DNA of 36,145 nt. Origin: an uncultured Alphaproteobacteria bacterium (GTDB taxonomy: Bacteria; Pseudomonadota; Alphaproteobacteria; Rs-D84). Shown one piece after another: positions 1 to 7,374 of this stretch. The stretch is from positions 1 through 36,145 of the forward strand of contig CAJOHU010000008.1 in NCBI GenBank assembly GCA_905234465.1. Reading direction: 5' to 3'. The translations under genes and the position numbers were made by a program. Position 1 is the stretch's first letter; each line of letters opens with the position of its first letter. The notes under the pieces are model-generated. The model did not search any database and had not been told where the DNA came from. It worked only from the letters and a program-made list of their open reading frames with translations.

Positions 1-28
1 AATTGTGCATTTATAAAAAAAATTCCGT

Positions 29-56
29 GCACCAATTTTTAGGGGGTGCTTTTTTG
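29..56 (+). terminator. possible intrinsic terminator of an upstream gene
   Basis: A short GCACC (29-33) and GGTGC (45-49) pair can form a hairpin that is followed directly by a run of six T. It may end a transcript entering from the left of the window. The stem is only five base pairs, so the call is weak. Confidence 0.4.
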
Positions 57-69
57 TTTGCTTTGGATA

Positions 70-190
70 CATCTAGCTACACGACGACACAATTTTTTTC
101 CTACACAATGGCTACACAACAAAAATTGGCTACACGATGGATACACGGCTACACAATGCGCAACCCCACGATTTCTGCACCATACACGAT
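70..190. repeat. cluster of short TACAC direct repeats
   Basis: The pentamer TACAC followed by GA, AA or GG occurs about seven times in this stretch, starting near 78, 102, 112, 131, 142, 150 and 183. Three copies sit inside the longer GGCTACAC. Spacing is irregular. No recognised origin boxes or CRISPR-type spacing are present. The function is unknown; an array of protein-binding sites is one possibility. Confidence 0.5.
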
Positions 191-232
191 GTCTATGAAA
201 AAATTTTCTACAATTTTGGGACCTGCTGTTAA

Positions 233-381
233 TCCGTATGTCACTTTGTCAGATAAATTATACACGCAAAAACCGTGGATTTCTGGGAAAATTTGATAAA
301 ACATTGATTGTTTATAAAAGCATAAAAATGGTCATTTTTACAAAAAACATCCCTAAACATACGGACCAGTCCGTATGTCAC
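233..381. repeat. 12-bp direct repeat with an adjoining 20-bp palindrome
   Basis: TCCGTATGTCAC occurs at 233-244 and again at 370-381. The second copy overlaps an inverted repeat at 358-377 with 9-bp arms (CATACGGAC and GTCCGTATG) separated by CA. This is the form of a dimeric regulator site. I see no credible gene between 1 and 605, so which gene it would control is unclear. Confidence 0.5.
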
Positions 382-605
382 AATAAAAAAACTCTTAAAA
401 CCCGCAGAAAACCGCTGTTTTTATCATTATTAGACATTTTTCGTGTGTCAGCGGTATGTTTTTATAATCACTAAAAACGATATATAAAAAACCCTCAGTA
501 TACTTTTATCAACATTTGCCAAACAATGTGCGCCATTTTTGGAATAAAAAATTGGACTTTCGCCGAAAGATATTGATGAATGCGACAACCTTAAAAGGAT
601 TGTCA

Positions 606-821
606 ATGAAGTACAAACATTTTCGGGAAATTGAACCCAGCAACAAGACTGATTTTATTATGCTCTACTTCGCGGCATGCCGATCATTGCACGAATTAGA
701 AAACGCCATACGCAGAACTAACAATGGCAACCTGACCTGCCGGCAGACGTGGTTGCTCCGTCGCATCCAGCGCAAATTATTCCAAATGGCAGCGTTGTGG
801 AAAAAGAAAGTTCTACACTAG
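606..821 (+). CDS. small hypothetical protein
   Basis: This is a 71-residue reading frame that I do not recognise. The ATG at 606 is preferred over upstream ATGs because an AAAAGGA ribosome-binding site lies just before it (593-599), matching the sites used elsewhere in the window. The product is basic, with a helical character and many Arg and Lys in its second half (an RRTNNG patch and a KKK near the end). No signal peptide or membrane segment is seen. It converges with the restriction endonuclease gene on the other strand, only 3 bp away. It could be a DNA- or RNA-binding accessory protein, but nothing in the sequence proves that. Confidence 0.5.
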   Translation: MKYKHFREIEPSNKTDFIMLYFAACRSLHELENAIRRTNNGNLTCRQTWLLRRIQRKLFQMAALWKKKVLH

Positions 822-824
822 TTT

Positions 825-1802
825 TTATTCGGCATAGACTTCTTTCACAAATTCTATCAAGCCCGCAGTATTTAAAAAATAATTACCCGGATTGTTCTCT
901 AAAGCTGTTATTATACCTTCTCTTTGTACCCTAATTTTTGGACTCTTGGCATGAAAAATCATATTAGAGTAATTACAATCTAGAAATGTCATATAATGAA
1001 CCTTTTGGTTTTCTTCTGAAAACTTTATAAAGTATGCCACTTCCACTATTTGTTTATCTTGCCCGCCACCTTCTTCTTTCATTGTCTTTAACTCACAAAT
1101 ATAATAATGTCCGTTCGTCTTAAAAACAATATCAGGCAGTTTATTGTGCTCGATGTTTCTGGATTCCATTTTTAAATTCAAAGTTTTTAAAAATGTTTCA
1201 AAAATATTCTTATCGCCCTTATCAGGTAGGAAATAATAATTGTCTTCTTCAAGCATACTGTTCACATTTGTAAGACGAGATAAACGCCCTGCATCATTCA
1301 AAATAGACAAAACTTTTTCGATACCTGTTTTTGAATTTCTTTTATGCGAATAATTATCACACATCACCTGTAAGATAACATTTGTATATCCATGGTCTGA
1401 ATATAAAACATGTCTTTCAGAACAATATTTTTTCAACATTTCATAAATCAAATGTTTCTTATCATCATAACTTAAAGTCTGATAAATTGAATACGTAAAA
1501 TTATGAACCATAAAAAACTGCACAAAAGCAGAATAATTTATATATTCAGTTTTGTCTAAAATAACAATAATATCGTTTATGATATTTTGTATAGTATCAT
1601 CCATAAAATCCTTATGATATTTCCCGTCTAGGACAGAAAATGTCGTTATAAGATTCAACAATTTCTTATTATTGGCTGTCAATTTATTGTCTTGCTCTTT
1701 GGTTGCTGGTATAACTGTCTTATTTTTTGCATAATAAGGATCCAACAATTCTTCTGGATTGGCTTTCGAATAATTAAATAATTCTATATTAGTTAGCATC
1801 AA
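825..1802 (-). CDS. Type II restriction endonuclease, PD-(D/E)XK type
   Basis: The 325-residue product carries a PD-(D/E)XK nuclease signature: Pro223-Asp224, then about 12 residues later Glu237-Leu-Lys239. Asp224, Glu237 and Lys239 would coordinate magnesium and cut DNA. It follows an adenine methyltransferase gene on the same strand and overlaps it by 14 bp, the usual arrangement of a Type II restriction-modification unit. The N-terminal half (1-200) is helical and unlike any family I can name, as is normal for restriction enzymes. Two adjacent Met codons make the exact start uncertain by one residue. The gene is clearly richer in A+T than its neighbours, which fits acquisition by transfer. 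The recognition site cannot be read from sequence. Confidence 0.75.
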   Translation of the reverse strand: MMLTNIELFNYSKANPEELLDPYYAKNKTVIPATKEQDNKLTANNKKLLNLITTFSVLDGKYHKDFMDDTIQNIINDIIVILDKTEYINYSAFVQFFMVHNFTYSIYQTLSYDDKKHLIYEMLKKYCSERHVLYSDHGYTNVILQVMCDNYSHKRNSKTGIEKVLSILNDAGRLSRLTNVNSMLEEDNYYFLPDKGDKNIFETFLKTLNLKMESRNIEHNKLPDIVFKTNGHYYICELKTMKEEGGGQDKQIVEVAYFIKFSEENQKVHYMTFLDCNYSNMIFHAKSPKIRVQREGIITALENNPGNYFLNTAGLIEFVKEVYAE

Positions 1803-2808
1803 ACAAATCTCCTATCTTTATACCATTAGTCTTATAATAAGCCTTTTCCAAAATGGCCCGACATGTTAAAAAGTCCAATCTTCTGCGTCTTCTTCCATTT
1901 TTCATATTACCTTTAAACGGACTTAAAATAACATCATCTGTCGTATCACGAATATCGTTTAATATACGATTACATTCTGTAATAAATTCCGGTTTTCTAT
2001 CATCAACCACATCGATATTTACAAGAGTCAACAATCTTGAAGATACCTTTATTCCGTTGTTCCAGTCATAGTCTATATTTTCCTTAAAATCAAATTTCAA
2101 CATATTCTTCGGATTTGTAGAATCCACACATCTGACACCCAACCATCCGTTTCTATCGTTGAATATTATATCCACATCCTTGTGTGGGTATAATCTCATT
2201 TTTTCTATATTCCCCAAGTTATTGATATAAACATCATTCTTGTACACATTCACATCTTCAAGTTTCTTATTTTTTCCATCAAAACACGCTACTATAACCG
2301 GGGTATCGGTGTCTGTAAATGGATTATCTTCCAAAATAGTTATACTGTGCAGCCTGTTTTTATTTTTGTAATTGGAATTTATAAATGTTTCCGGAATGAT
2401 TGCGACAACATATTCTTCTGCTTCTAGCATTTTATCTAATGCTATTAAATACACATCGTCATAAACAGAATCTTGGAAATATTTTTGTAAATCACTGGCA
2501 ACACCTTTACGCGCAGCCGAATAATTACTGATGTATGGAGGGTTTGTAATAATAATGGCATTATCTATTGTTGGAATATGCAATAAAGAATCATTTACAT
2601 TCCAAGCCAACTTTTCATCTATATCTAAACCTTTTAATTTTTTATAACCTAATTTCTCAGCAGCATTTAATAAATCACCTGCACCAGCAAAAGGATCATA
2701 TGCAACACTGGTTCCTGTACTCAATATAAACTCTTTGACGTGTTCTTTTAACCAAACGTCTTCTTTCGTGAAAAACTGTCCATAGATGACTTTCTGCCTT
2801 TTCTCCAT
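1789..2808 (-). CDS. DNA N6-adenine methyltransferase of the R-M unit
   Basis: The 339-residue product shows the two hallmarks of N6-adenine methyltransferases. The SAM-binding motif I is DPFAGAG at 38-44, and the catalytic motif IV is NPPY at 89-92. An N-terminal GQFFTK segment resembles the GQYFTP seen at the start of many Type II modification enzymes. It would protect host DNA from the nuclease encoded directly downstream. Being first in the operon, it is made before or with the nuclease. No controller (C) protein gene is present. The start has an AAAGGTG-type ribosome-binding site and a TATAAT-like element at 2835-2840 on the same strand. A+T content is high, as for the nuclease. Confidence 0.85.
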   Translation of the reverse strand: MEKRQKVIYGQFFTKEDVWLKEHVKEFILSTGTSVAYDPFAGAGDLLNAAEKLGYKKLKGLDIDEKLAWNVNDSLLHIPTIDNAIIITNPPYISNYSAARKGVASDLQKYFQDSVYDDVYLIALDKMLEAEEYVVAIIPETFINSNYKNKNRLHSITILEDNPFTDTDTPVIVACFDGKNKKLEDVNVYKNDVYINNLGNIEKMRLYPHKDVDIIFNDRNGWLGVRCVDSTNPKNMLKFDFKENIDYDWNNGIKVSSRLLTLVNIDVVDDRKPEFITECNRILNDIRDTTDDVILSPFKGNMKNGRRRRRLDFLTCRAILEKAYYKTNGIKIGDLFDAN

Positions 2809-2834
2809 TTCTGAAACACCTTTCCTTCACCTAT

Positions 2835-2864
2835 ATTATATACACAATATCGATTTTTTTGGAA
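2835..2864 (-). promoter_or_regulatory. possible promoter of the R-M operon
   Basis: On the minus strand a TATAAT (2835-2840) lies about 26 bp upstream of the methyltransferase start. The best -35 match is a weak TTCCAA at 2859-2864 with an 18-bp spacer. The -10 match is good and the -35 match poor. Confidence 0.45.
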
Positions 2865-2966
2865 GCACTTTTTAACTATACTATTAAAAAGTTTTTTAGC
2901 TGGTTTTATAAAAAATATTATTGAAAAGACTGTAAATTATGCATATTATCTGTCGCAGGAATACTA

Positions 2967-3238
2967 TGATAGCGACAGACATTATTTCTTGTACAGCATC
3001 AGTTGCCACAACAATCGTTATCTTGATAACTCTAACTAGCCTTTATCGACAAAAGAACCGCTTAGACTTAAAAAAGTTTTACATCATTTTGACTATATTT
3101 GTGTATACGCAGAATTTTCTTTATTTCCATTTCAATAGCCTGTTCTTTGCCATCTTTTTTTCAATAGTAATATCTGCTTTCACTACAACTGTGTCCTTAG
3201 GGCTAGGAAACTCTGTCGGTGACAATTCACTATTTTGA
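2967..3238 (+). CDS. small membrane protein, unknown
   Basis: This frame encodes about 90 residues starting at the ATG at 2967, which has a GCAGGA sequence seven bases upstream. An upstream ATG at 2939 lacks such a site. The product has one hydrophobic segment near the N-terminus (about 8-26), a short basic loop with RQKNR, then a long hydrophobic stretch that could form two more segments. It lies just before a phage-type endolysin on the same strand, and endolysins without signal peptides need a holin, so a holin-like role is possible. However, a separate promoter sits between the two genes and no holin family is recognised. It may also be a chance frame. Confidence 0.4.
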
Positions 3239-3401
3239 AATTTCTTTGACCTTATCCCACGAAATATTTTTTCTGTTTCGCGACAATTAAATGATTTTAT
3301 CATATTCAATCCATTATTAAACTATGTTCAGTTTAGACATTTATACCAAATTTATCAAGATGTTTGCGACACACAACACCTTTATAACACACAGAAACAT
3401 G

Positions 3402-3430
3402 TTGATTTTTTCGCTGTTTTGTGATATAAT
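3402..3430 (+). promoter_or_regulatory. promoter of the endolysin leader
   Basis: TTGATT (3402-3407), a 17-bp spacer and TATAAT (3425-3430) with an extended TG one base before it form a strong sigma-70-type promoter. Transcription would begin near 3437, giving a leader of about 114 bases. Confidence 0.8.
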
Positions 3431-3436
3431 GTTTCC

Positions 3437-3548
3437 AACTTTAAGGGCACATTTAGTGCCGTTTTTTATTGCCCGCAATATCATCCACTAAATTTTACAA
3501 TTTCGTGGGGCCCGATATGCGGGCTTTTTTATTTAGCAAAAGGATAAA
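3437..3548 (+). promoter_or_regulatory. structured 5' leader with two terminator-like hairpins
   Basis: Two hairpins lie between the promoter and the endolysin start. The first pairs GGCAC (3446-3450) with GTGCC (3456-3460) and is followed by six T at 3462-3467. The second is long: 3471-3482 pairs with 3514-3524, CCAC 3485-3488 pairs with GTGG 3505-3508, and AAATT 3490-3494 pairs with AATTT 3499-3503. It is followed by six T at 3525-3530. A ribosome-binding site (AAAAGGA) comes next. Such hairpins should stop transcription before the gene unless antitermination occurs. The same plan is found before the tail-fibre-like gene at 17533. Confidence 0.75.
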
Positions 3549-3550
3549 TT

Positions 3551-4090
3551 ATGAACAAAACGCCAAAAAAAATCACAAAACAAGATATTATTCATAAAAC
3601 TATGGCAGAAGAAGGTGGATATGTTGACAACCCAAAACTTATAGACCAACCAACAAATTCTGGCATAACACAACCAACGCTTGATAAATACAATGCAGAT
3701 CACCCATACCTTAATTTTCCAAATAATGTAAAAGATCTGAATGGGGAACAAGCCCGGCAAATTTATGGCGAAGATTATTATGACGAACGCCGAATTGGAG
3801 AAATAGAAAACGGGCGTATTGCCGCCGCAATATTTGATATGGGGGTTATGAGCAACTTTGACAATGTAGGAAAAATCGTTCAAAAGACATTGAACAATTC
3901 AATGAATACAAATCTTACAATAGACGGCAAAATTGGCACCAAAACAATTAACGCTTTGAACAATATACCTGACGATAATATTGATGATTTTATGCAAGAT
4001 TTAAAGAGAAACAGAATTAAATACTTACAACGCCTATCAGGATGGGATAAATACGGCAAAGGTTGGACAAACCGCACCAATAGATATTGA
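3551..4090 (+). CDS. phage-type endolysin, GH108 N-acetylmuramidase
   Basis: The 179-residue product resembles glycoside hydrolase family 108 lysozymes. Near the N-terminus it has EEGGYVDNP (20-28) followed by TNSGIT (35-40), matching the family pattern of a catalytic Glu just before Gly-Gly-Tyr, here Glu21. The C-terminal half matches the layout of the peptidoglycan-binding domain usually paired with GH108, including an IDGKIGTKT segment near 125-133. The enzyme would cleave the glycan strand of peptidoglycan. No signal peptide is present, so release would need a holin or cell lysis. It is not inside a recognisable prophage: its neighbours are an unknown membrane frame and an outer-membrane protein gene, which ends 3 bp away in convergent orientation. 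Expression is probably controlled through the hairpin leader. Confidence 0.8.
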   Translation: MNKTPKKITKQDIIHKTMAEEGGYVDNPKLIDQPTNSGITQPTLDKYNADHPYLNFPNNVKDLNGEQARQIYGEDYYDERRIGEIENGRIAAAIFDMGVMSNFDNVGKIVQKTLNNSMNTNLTIDGKIGTKTINALNNIPDDNIDDFMQDLKRNRIKYLQRLSGWDKYGKGWTNRTNRY

Positions 4091-4093
4091 TTT

Positions 4094-4768
4094 TTATATG
4101 CGGAATCTGGCGCCCAACCTTACAGAATCAAAGACATATTTGCCGTCATCTTCTGTTGGCGCATAGAATCTTTTGTATCCTAAATCAAAAGTCGTTATAT
4201 CGGAATATTTATAACCAACGCCCAAATAAAATCCATAAAGTATACCGTTATCATTAACAGAATTATTAAATTCACCGTATTCGTTGCTTAGCGTTAATTC
4301 GGCCTTGCCAAAACTGTACCCAAAACCCAATCCAACATAGGGAACAATTTTATGAATTCTGAAATCAGCGTAACCATTTGCAAGAAAAGAAATCTGATTA
4401 AATTTTACCTTTACCTTATCAGTGACCGTATAATCGTACTTTAATTTTCCATTTTCATTGTAATTATTATACCCCAGTTCCCCTTCCAGCCTAAGATGGA
4501 ACCATCCATAAGGGTTCTGATTCACATACATACTGTTTGGCGACCAATCAATACCCACAGCAGATGATATTCCCCACAATATTCCAGATGCATCATATTT
4601 ATATCCGTCACCGGATTCAGAAACCAAATAATCCCCCAGTTTGGTGTCGCCATCAACGTATATGGTTGTATCGCCCACAGCCCCCCTTACCGCGGCATAG
4701 TATTCTGTTTGGGCGTTTGCGGCGCCGGTAATTAAAGCCATACCTGTTAATAAAAGAAATTTTTTCAT
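4094..4768 (-). CDS. outer-membrane beta-barrel protein
   Basis: The start at 4768 is chosen because a GAGGG ribosome-binding site lies just before it; the product is then 224 residues. It begins with a clear signal peptide (MKKFLLLTG through AANA, cleavage near residue 20). The mature part has alternating short hydrophobic strands rich in Tyr, Gly and Phe, with repeated G-x-G-Y-x-F-G type turns, and it ends with an aromatic-basic strand (GARFRI). This is the pattern of small OmpA-like or opacity-type eight-strand barrels. A conserved-looking YVGLGFGYSFG segment supports this. It is transcribed alone from a strong promoter. The role (adhesion, porin or structural) cannot be read from sequence. 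Confidence 0.75.
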   Translation of the reverse strand: MKKFLLLTGMALITGAANAQTEYYAAVRGAVGDTTIYVDGDTKLGDYLVSESGDGYKYDASGILWGISSAVGIDWSPNSMYVNQNPYGWFHLRLEGELGYNNYNENGKLKYDYTVTDKVKVKFNQISFLANGYADFRIHKIVPYVGLGFGYSFGKAELTLSNEYGEFNNSVNDNGILYGFYLGVGYKYSDITTFDLGYKRFYAPTEDDGKYVFDSVRLGARFRI

Positions 4769-4793
4769 ATTATCCCTCTTTAAGATTGAAATC

Positions 4794-4822
4794 ATTATAG
4801 TGATGCGTCAAAATTATTGCAA
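4794..4822 (-). promoter_or_regulatory. promoter of the outer-membrane barrel gene
   Basis: On the minus strand, TTGCAA (4817-4822), a 17-bp spacer and a perfect TATAAT (4794-4799) precede the gene. Transcription would start near 4787, leaving a short leader with the GAGGG site. Confidence 0.75.
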
Positions 4823-4872
4823 CAATAAACAAATCAAGTATAAATTTTTTACAATTAAATTTGAACCTGCGT

Positions 4873-4900
4873 TTGTCTTTACGATTTTTTATGATATAAT
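4873..4900 (+). promoter_or_regulatory. promoter of the first secreted-protein operon
   Basis: TTGTCT (4873-4878), a 16-bp spacer and TATAAT (4895-4900) with an extended TG lie just before a GGGAGG ribosome-binding site. The predicted transcription start near 4907 excludes the longer frame that opens at 4800 and decides the start of the next gene. Confidence 0.75.
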
Positions 4901-4925
4901 AATATGGTGCGAGGGAGGTTTTGCA

Positions 4926-5639
4926 TTGTATCTAACCGGACTGTTTTTAGTGGCTGCGTTAACAATGGGGGGTGTTTTAACACATCCGTCTGTGGCTGCG
5001 CCCACTGTAAAAAGGCTTGATGGGGCAACCAATAATAATGTGACACTAACAAAATCGTCAAGCGCAAGTAAAAGGGCGCCTTCTTTGCGTATATCTGGTT
5101 CGGTGTCCGAACCCGCGTCAAAAACGACAACCAGCACAAAAACCGCAAACACAACACCAAAAAATCCGTCATCTGGTGAGTCTGTGCGTTTGCCCGGGCT
5201 GCATGGCAATCTGGTCAAGGGCATAGGTTCAAAACTTTCATCAAATTATTCTCAACAATCGGGTGGCGCGGTCACGTCTGATTTGATGCAACGCGTTATT
5301 AATTTGGAAGAGGAAGTCGCCACAAAACAAAAAACATTGGAATCTGGGAACGGAATTGATATTGACAGCAACACAATCAGTTTATCCGAAGAAATATTGG
5401 TTCTGCCGGAAAAATTAGAAGAAATAAATCAAGAATTGGATAATTTGAATGAAAAAATTAGCACCACAAATTTGTCTGAAAATTACTATACGATTGATCA
5501 AACCCAAGATTATGTTCAACAAATAGTAAATAACGCCCCAAATAGTGAGATGGTCTATGATTCTGGAACAAAAGAATACAAAAGCGTGACAATCATAAAT
5601 GATTTTGACGAAGTGGATTTTATGAACAAGGTGAATTAA
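4926..5639 (+). CDS. secreted coiled-coil protein, unknown
   Basis: Translation is placed at the TTG at 4926, which is preceded by GGGAGG (4913-4918) at seven bases and lies downstream of the promoter. The product is about 237 residues. It opens with a hydrophobic signal segment (LYLTGLFLVAALT) ending near VAAPT. A low-complexity Ser/Thr/Lys region follows. Residues about 115-205 look like a coiled coil (VINLEEEVATKQ and EINQELDNLNEKI), followed by a YVQQIV segment that recalls the tyrosine-valine motif of the neighbouring proteins. It is followed after 13 bp by a second secreted protein gene, so the two are probably co-transcribed. I do not recognise a family; a surface stalk or phage-fibre-like role is an inference. 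Confidence 0.65.
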   Translation: MYLTGLFLVAALTMGGVLTHPSVAAPTVKRLDGATNNNVTLTKSSSASKRAPSLRISGSVSEPASKTTTSTKTANTTPKNPSSGESVRLPGLHGNLVKGIGSKLSSNYSQQSGGAVTSDLMQRVINLEEEVATKQKTLESGNGIDIDSNTISLSEEILVLPEKLEEINQELDNLNEKISTTNLSENYYTIDQTQDYVQQIVNNAPNSEMVYDSGTKEYKSVTIINDFDEVDFMNKVN

Positions 5640-5652
5640 TGGAGAACGAACA

Positions 5653-6219
5653 ATGAAAAAAATTGTACTATTTTCAGTGGCGACGGCATCAACATTGACA
5701 TGTTCGTACGGCGCATTTGCAACAAGTCAAGCCACAGATTTAACCACCAGAAATTATGTTGATGAAGGTTTAAGTTTCGTTTACCAGAAAGCCAAAGAGG
5801 TTGACGACAGGGTCGGCACCAAAGGCGATGCAAATACCAACGCAAGCGGTTTGGCGGGGGATGTAGCCGCTTTGGAAAACGTGGTTGGTGACGCGGCCGA
5901 AGGAAATAATCCCGCAACCGGATTGCGCGGAGATGTTGCCAATTTGCAAACAAATGTTAGCACACTGCAGTCCACTGTTTCAGGATTACAGGCCGCCAGC
6001 AAGACATATGCCAATGGCGCGGGTATCGCAATTAACCAAGGTGAAGAGGAAACCGATCCGTATTCCATAGGGTTGAATTTGCCCGCAGGTGCGGTTGACG
6101 GCGCAGCGTATGTTTTTCAACCCGATAGCAATGGCGGGGCATGGGTTCAATTATCTGTGACAGACACATGGGATGCATCAGCCGAAGCACGAATAATCGG
6201 TGCCAACACAAAAAATTAA
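5653..6219 (+). CDS. secreted protein of the YV-motif group, unknown
   Basis: The 188-residue product has a signal peptide (MKKIVLFSVATAS, cleavage near AFA-TS). The mature N-terminus carries TTRNYVDEGLSFVYQKA, the tyrosine-valine motif seen in several secreted proteins of this window. A heptad-like region follows (GDVAALENVV, then LQTNVSTLQSTVSGLQ), typical of trimeric coiled-coil stalks. The last third, with AYVFQPDSNGGAWVQL, looks like a small compact head domain. GGAGA precedes the ATG. It lies 13 bp after the previous gene and most likely shares its transcript. The architecture of signal, short helix, coiled coil and head resembles phage tail fibres and trimeric adhesins, but no named family is identified. 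Confidence 0.7.
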   Translation: MKKIVLFSVATASTLTCSYGAFATSQATDLTTRNYVDEGLSFVYQKAKEVDDRVGTKGDANTNASGLAGDVAALENVVGDAAEGNNPATGLRGDVANLQTNVSTLQSTVSGLQAASKTYANGAGIAINQGEEETDPYSIGLNLPAGAVDGAAYVFQPDSNGGAWVQLSVTDTWDASAEARIIGANTKN

Positions 6220-6258
6220 AAATTAATGAATTATGTTGTTTTAAATAAACTCTTTTTA

Positions 6259-6267
6259 TGATATAAT
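6259..6267 (+). promoter_or_regulatory. extended -10 element
   Basis: TGATATAAT lies about 40 bp before the next secreted-protein gene. The -35 region is poor, so this may rely on the extended -10 motif. Confidence 0.55.
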
Positions 6268-6308
6268 ACAGCCAGATAAAATAAAAAAACACGTTTGGAG
6301 AGACGAAT

Positions 6309-7280
6309 ATGAAAAGGCTGTTAACTGTATCATTTATTACGATTTTGGCGGTATTACCAATGGTGGCAAGTGCGGAAGTGTTCAGTGTCGCAGACCCCAC
6401 AACCGACGCCAATGCCGCCGTCGCAGAAACAAACCCAAAGTGGGCTTTGGCCGAAGCCGGCGATAATGATGACAATTTGGCGACCGCCGGTTATGTTAAG
6501 GGTGCGTATAACCAAACAATGAAAGCAATTAATAAAGTGGCAACCACCGTAGGCGATGCAGTTCAAGGTGTAAAAGTTAACGGCACTGAACTGTCCAAAG
6601 ATGCCAATGGCAAAGTTGATGTTTTGGTTTCCGAAGGTTCTACAAACGGTACAATATCTGTTAATAATGCGGATGTGGCGGTTCATGGTTTGGGTTCTGC
6701 AGCGTTTACACCATCTACAAATTATGCAACATCGGCACAAGGTACCACGGCAGAAACAGCCGCCCAAAATATTGGTACAATGGCGAATTTAACCGGCAAC
6801 GAGACAACGTTGGTTGAAGCCATTGAAGCAGTAAGAACAACCGCCAATGGCGCACTTGTGGCGTCCGACATCGCAGAAGGCGCGACAAACGGTACAATAT
6901 CTGTTAATAATACGGATATAGCAGTTCATGGTTTGGGATCTGCGGCGTTTTCTGCAACAACCGCTTTTGATGCCGCAGGTACCGCATCCGGAGTTCAGGC
7001 AGCTATTGAAGGAAAATTGGATGACGGTGCAAACGGATATGACATTGATGCCAAAACTTTGAAAGTTCAAGGTGCAAATGTGTTGACTGGTGCGGCTTTG
7101 ACAGATTATGCCAAACGGACCGGTGTTGAAAACACGATTGAAACAGCAACCATTACTGCGCGTGTGCCAACATTAACCGCATGGGGCAATGATAATTCCA
7201 CCGGAACGGTCGGTGTAGAAGTGGTAAGTATCGCGGCAACATACGCGGAACCAACGCAACCTGAACAACAAGGAGAATAA
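6309..7280 (+). CDS. secreted protein with tail-fibre-like repeats
   Basis: The 323-residue product begins with a signal peptide (MKRLLTVSF to ASA, about 22 residues), then a NLATAGYVKGAYNQTM segment shared in form with the other YV-motif proteins here. The centre holds two copies of a repeat containing TNGTISVNN, VHGLGSAAF and a following T-rich stretch. The LGSAAF type of repeat is familiar from tails of phage side fibres. At DNA level the two copies (6642-6707 and 6885-6950) are a 66-bp imperfect direct repeat with few mismatches, so the duplication is recent or maintained. The C-terminal 80 residues differ. It has its own extended -10 promoter. A surface adhesin built from fibre modules is the likely role, by inference. 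Confidence 0.7.
   Translation: MKRLLTVSFITILAVLPMVASAEVFSVADPTTDANAAVAETNPKWALAEAGDNDDNLATAGYVKGAYNQTMKAINKVATTVGDAVQGVKVNGTELSKDANGKVDVLVSEGSTNGTISVNNADVAVHGLGSAAFTPSTNYATSAQGTTAETAAQNIGTMANLTGNETTLVEAIEAVRTTANGALVASDIAEGATNGTISVNNTDIAVHGLGSAAFSATTAFDAAGTASGVQAAIEGKLDDGANGYDIDAKTLKVQGANVLTGAALTDYAKRTGVENTIETATITARVPTLTAWGNDNSTGTVGVEVVSIAATYAEPTQPEQQGE
6642..6950 (+). repeat. 66-bp direct repeat inside the secreted fibre-like gene
   Basis: Copies at 6642-6707 and 6885-6950 are nearly identical, differing at a handful of positions, and encode the NGTISVNN to GLGSAAF segment. The spacing of 243 bp keeps the reading frame, so recombination between copies would delete exactly 81 codons. Confidence 0.8.
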
Positions 7281-7306
7281 TTGTAATTAAATCTTAATTT
7301 TTGGTC

Positions 7307-7335
7307 TGGACAATTTTGTCTATATTGTGTATAAT
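7307..7335 (+). promoter_or_regulatory. promoter of the small secreted-protein gene
   Basis: TGGACA (7307-7312), a 17-bp spacer and TATAAT (7330-7335) precede the gene. The predicted transcription start near 7342 rules out the frame opening at 7327. Confidence 0.7.
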
Positions 7336-7374
7336 ACACACGGCAAGATTTCCAGACTTTTTATATATAAAGAT

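Noticed and set aside
3..296. Open frame of 97 codons at the left edge
   Set aside because: It is produced by the TACAC repeats (many Tyr-Thr pairs), has no ribosome-binding site and no recognisable domain.
4800..4925. Longer N-terminus for the secreted protein gene at 4926
   Set aside because: It starts upstream of the -10 element and would hide the signal peptide behind 42 residues; the TTG at 4926 has a strong ribosome-binding site.
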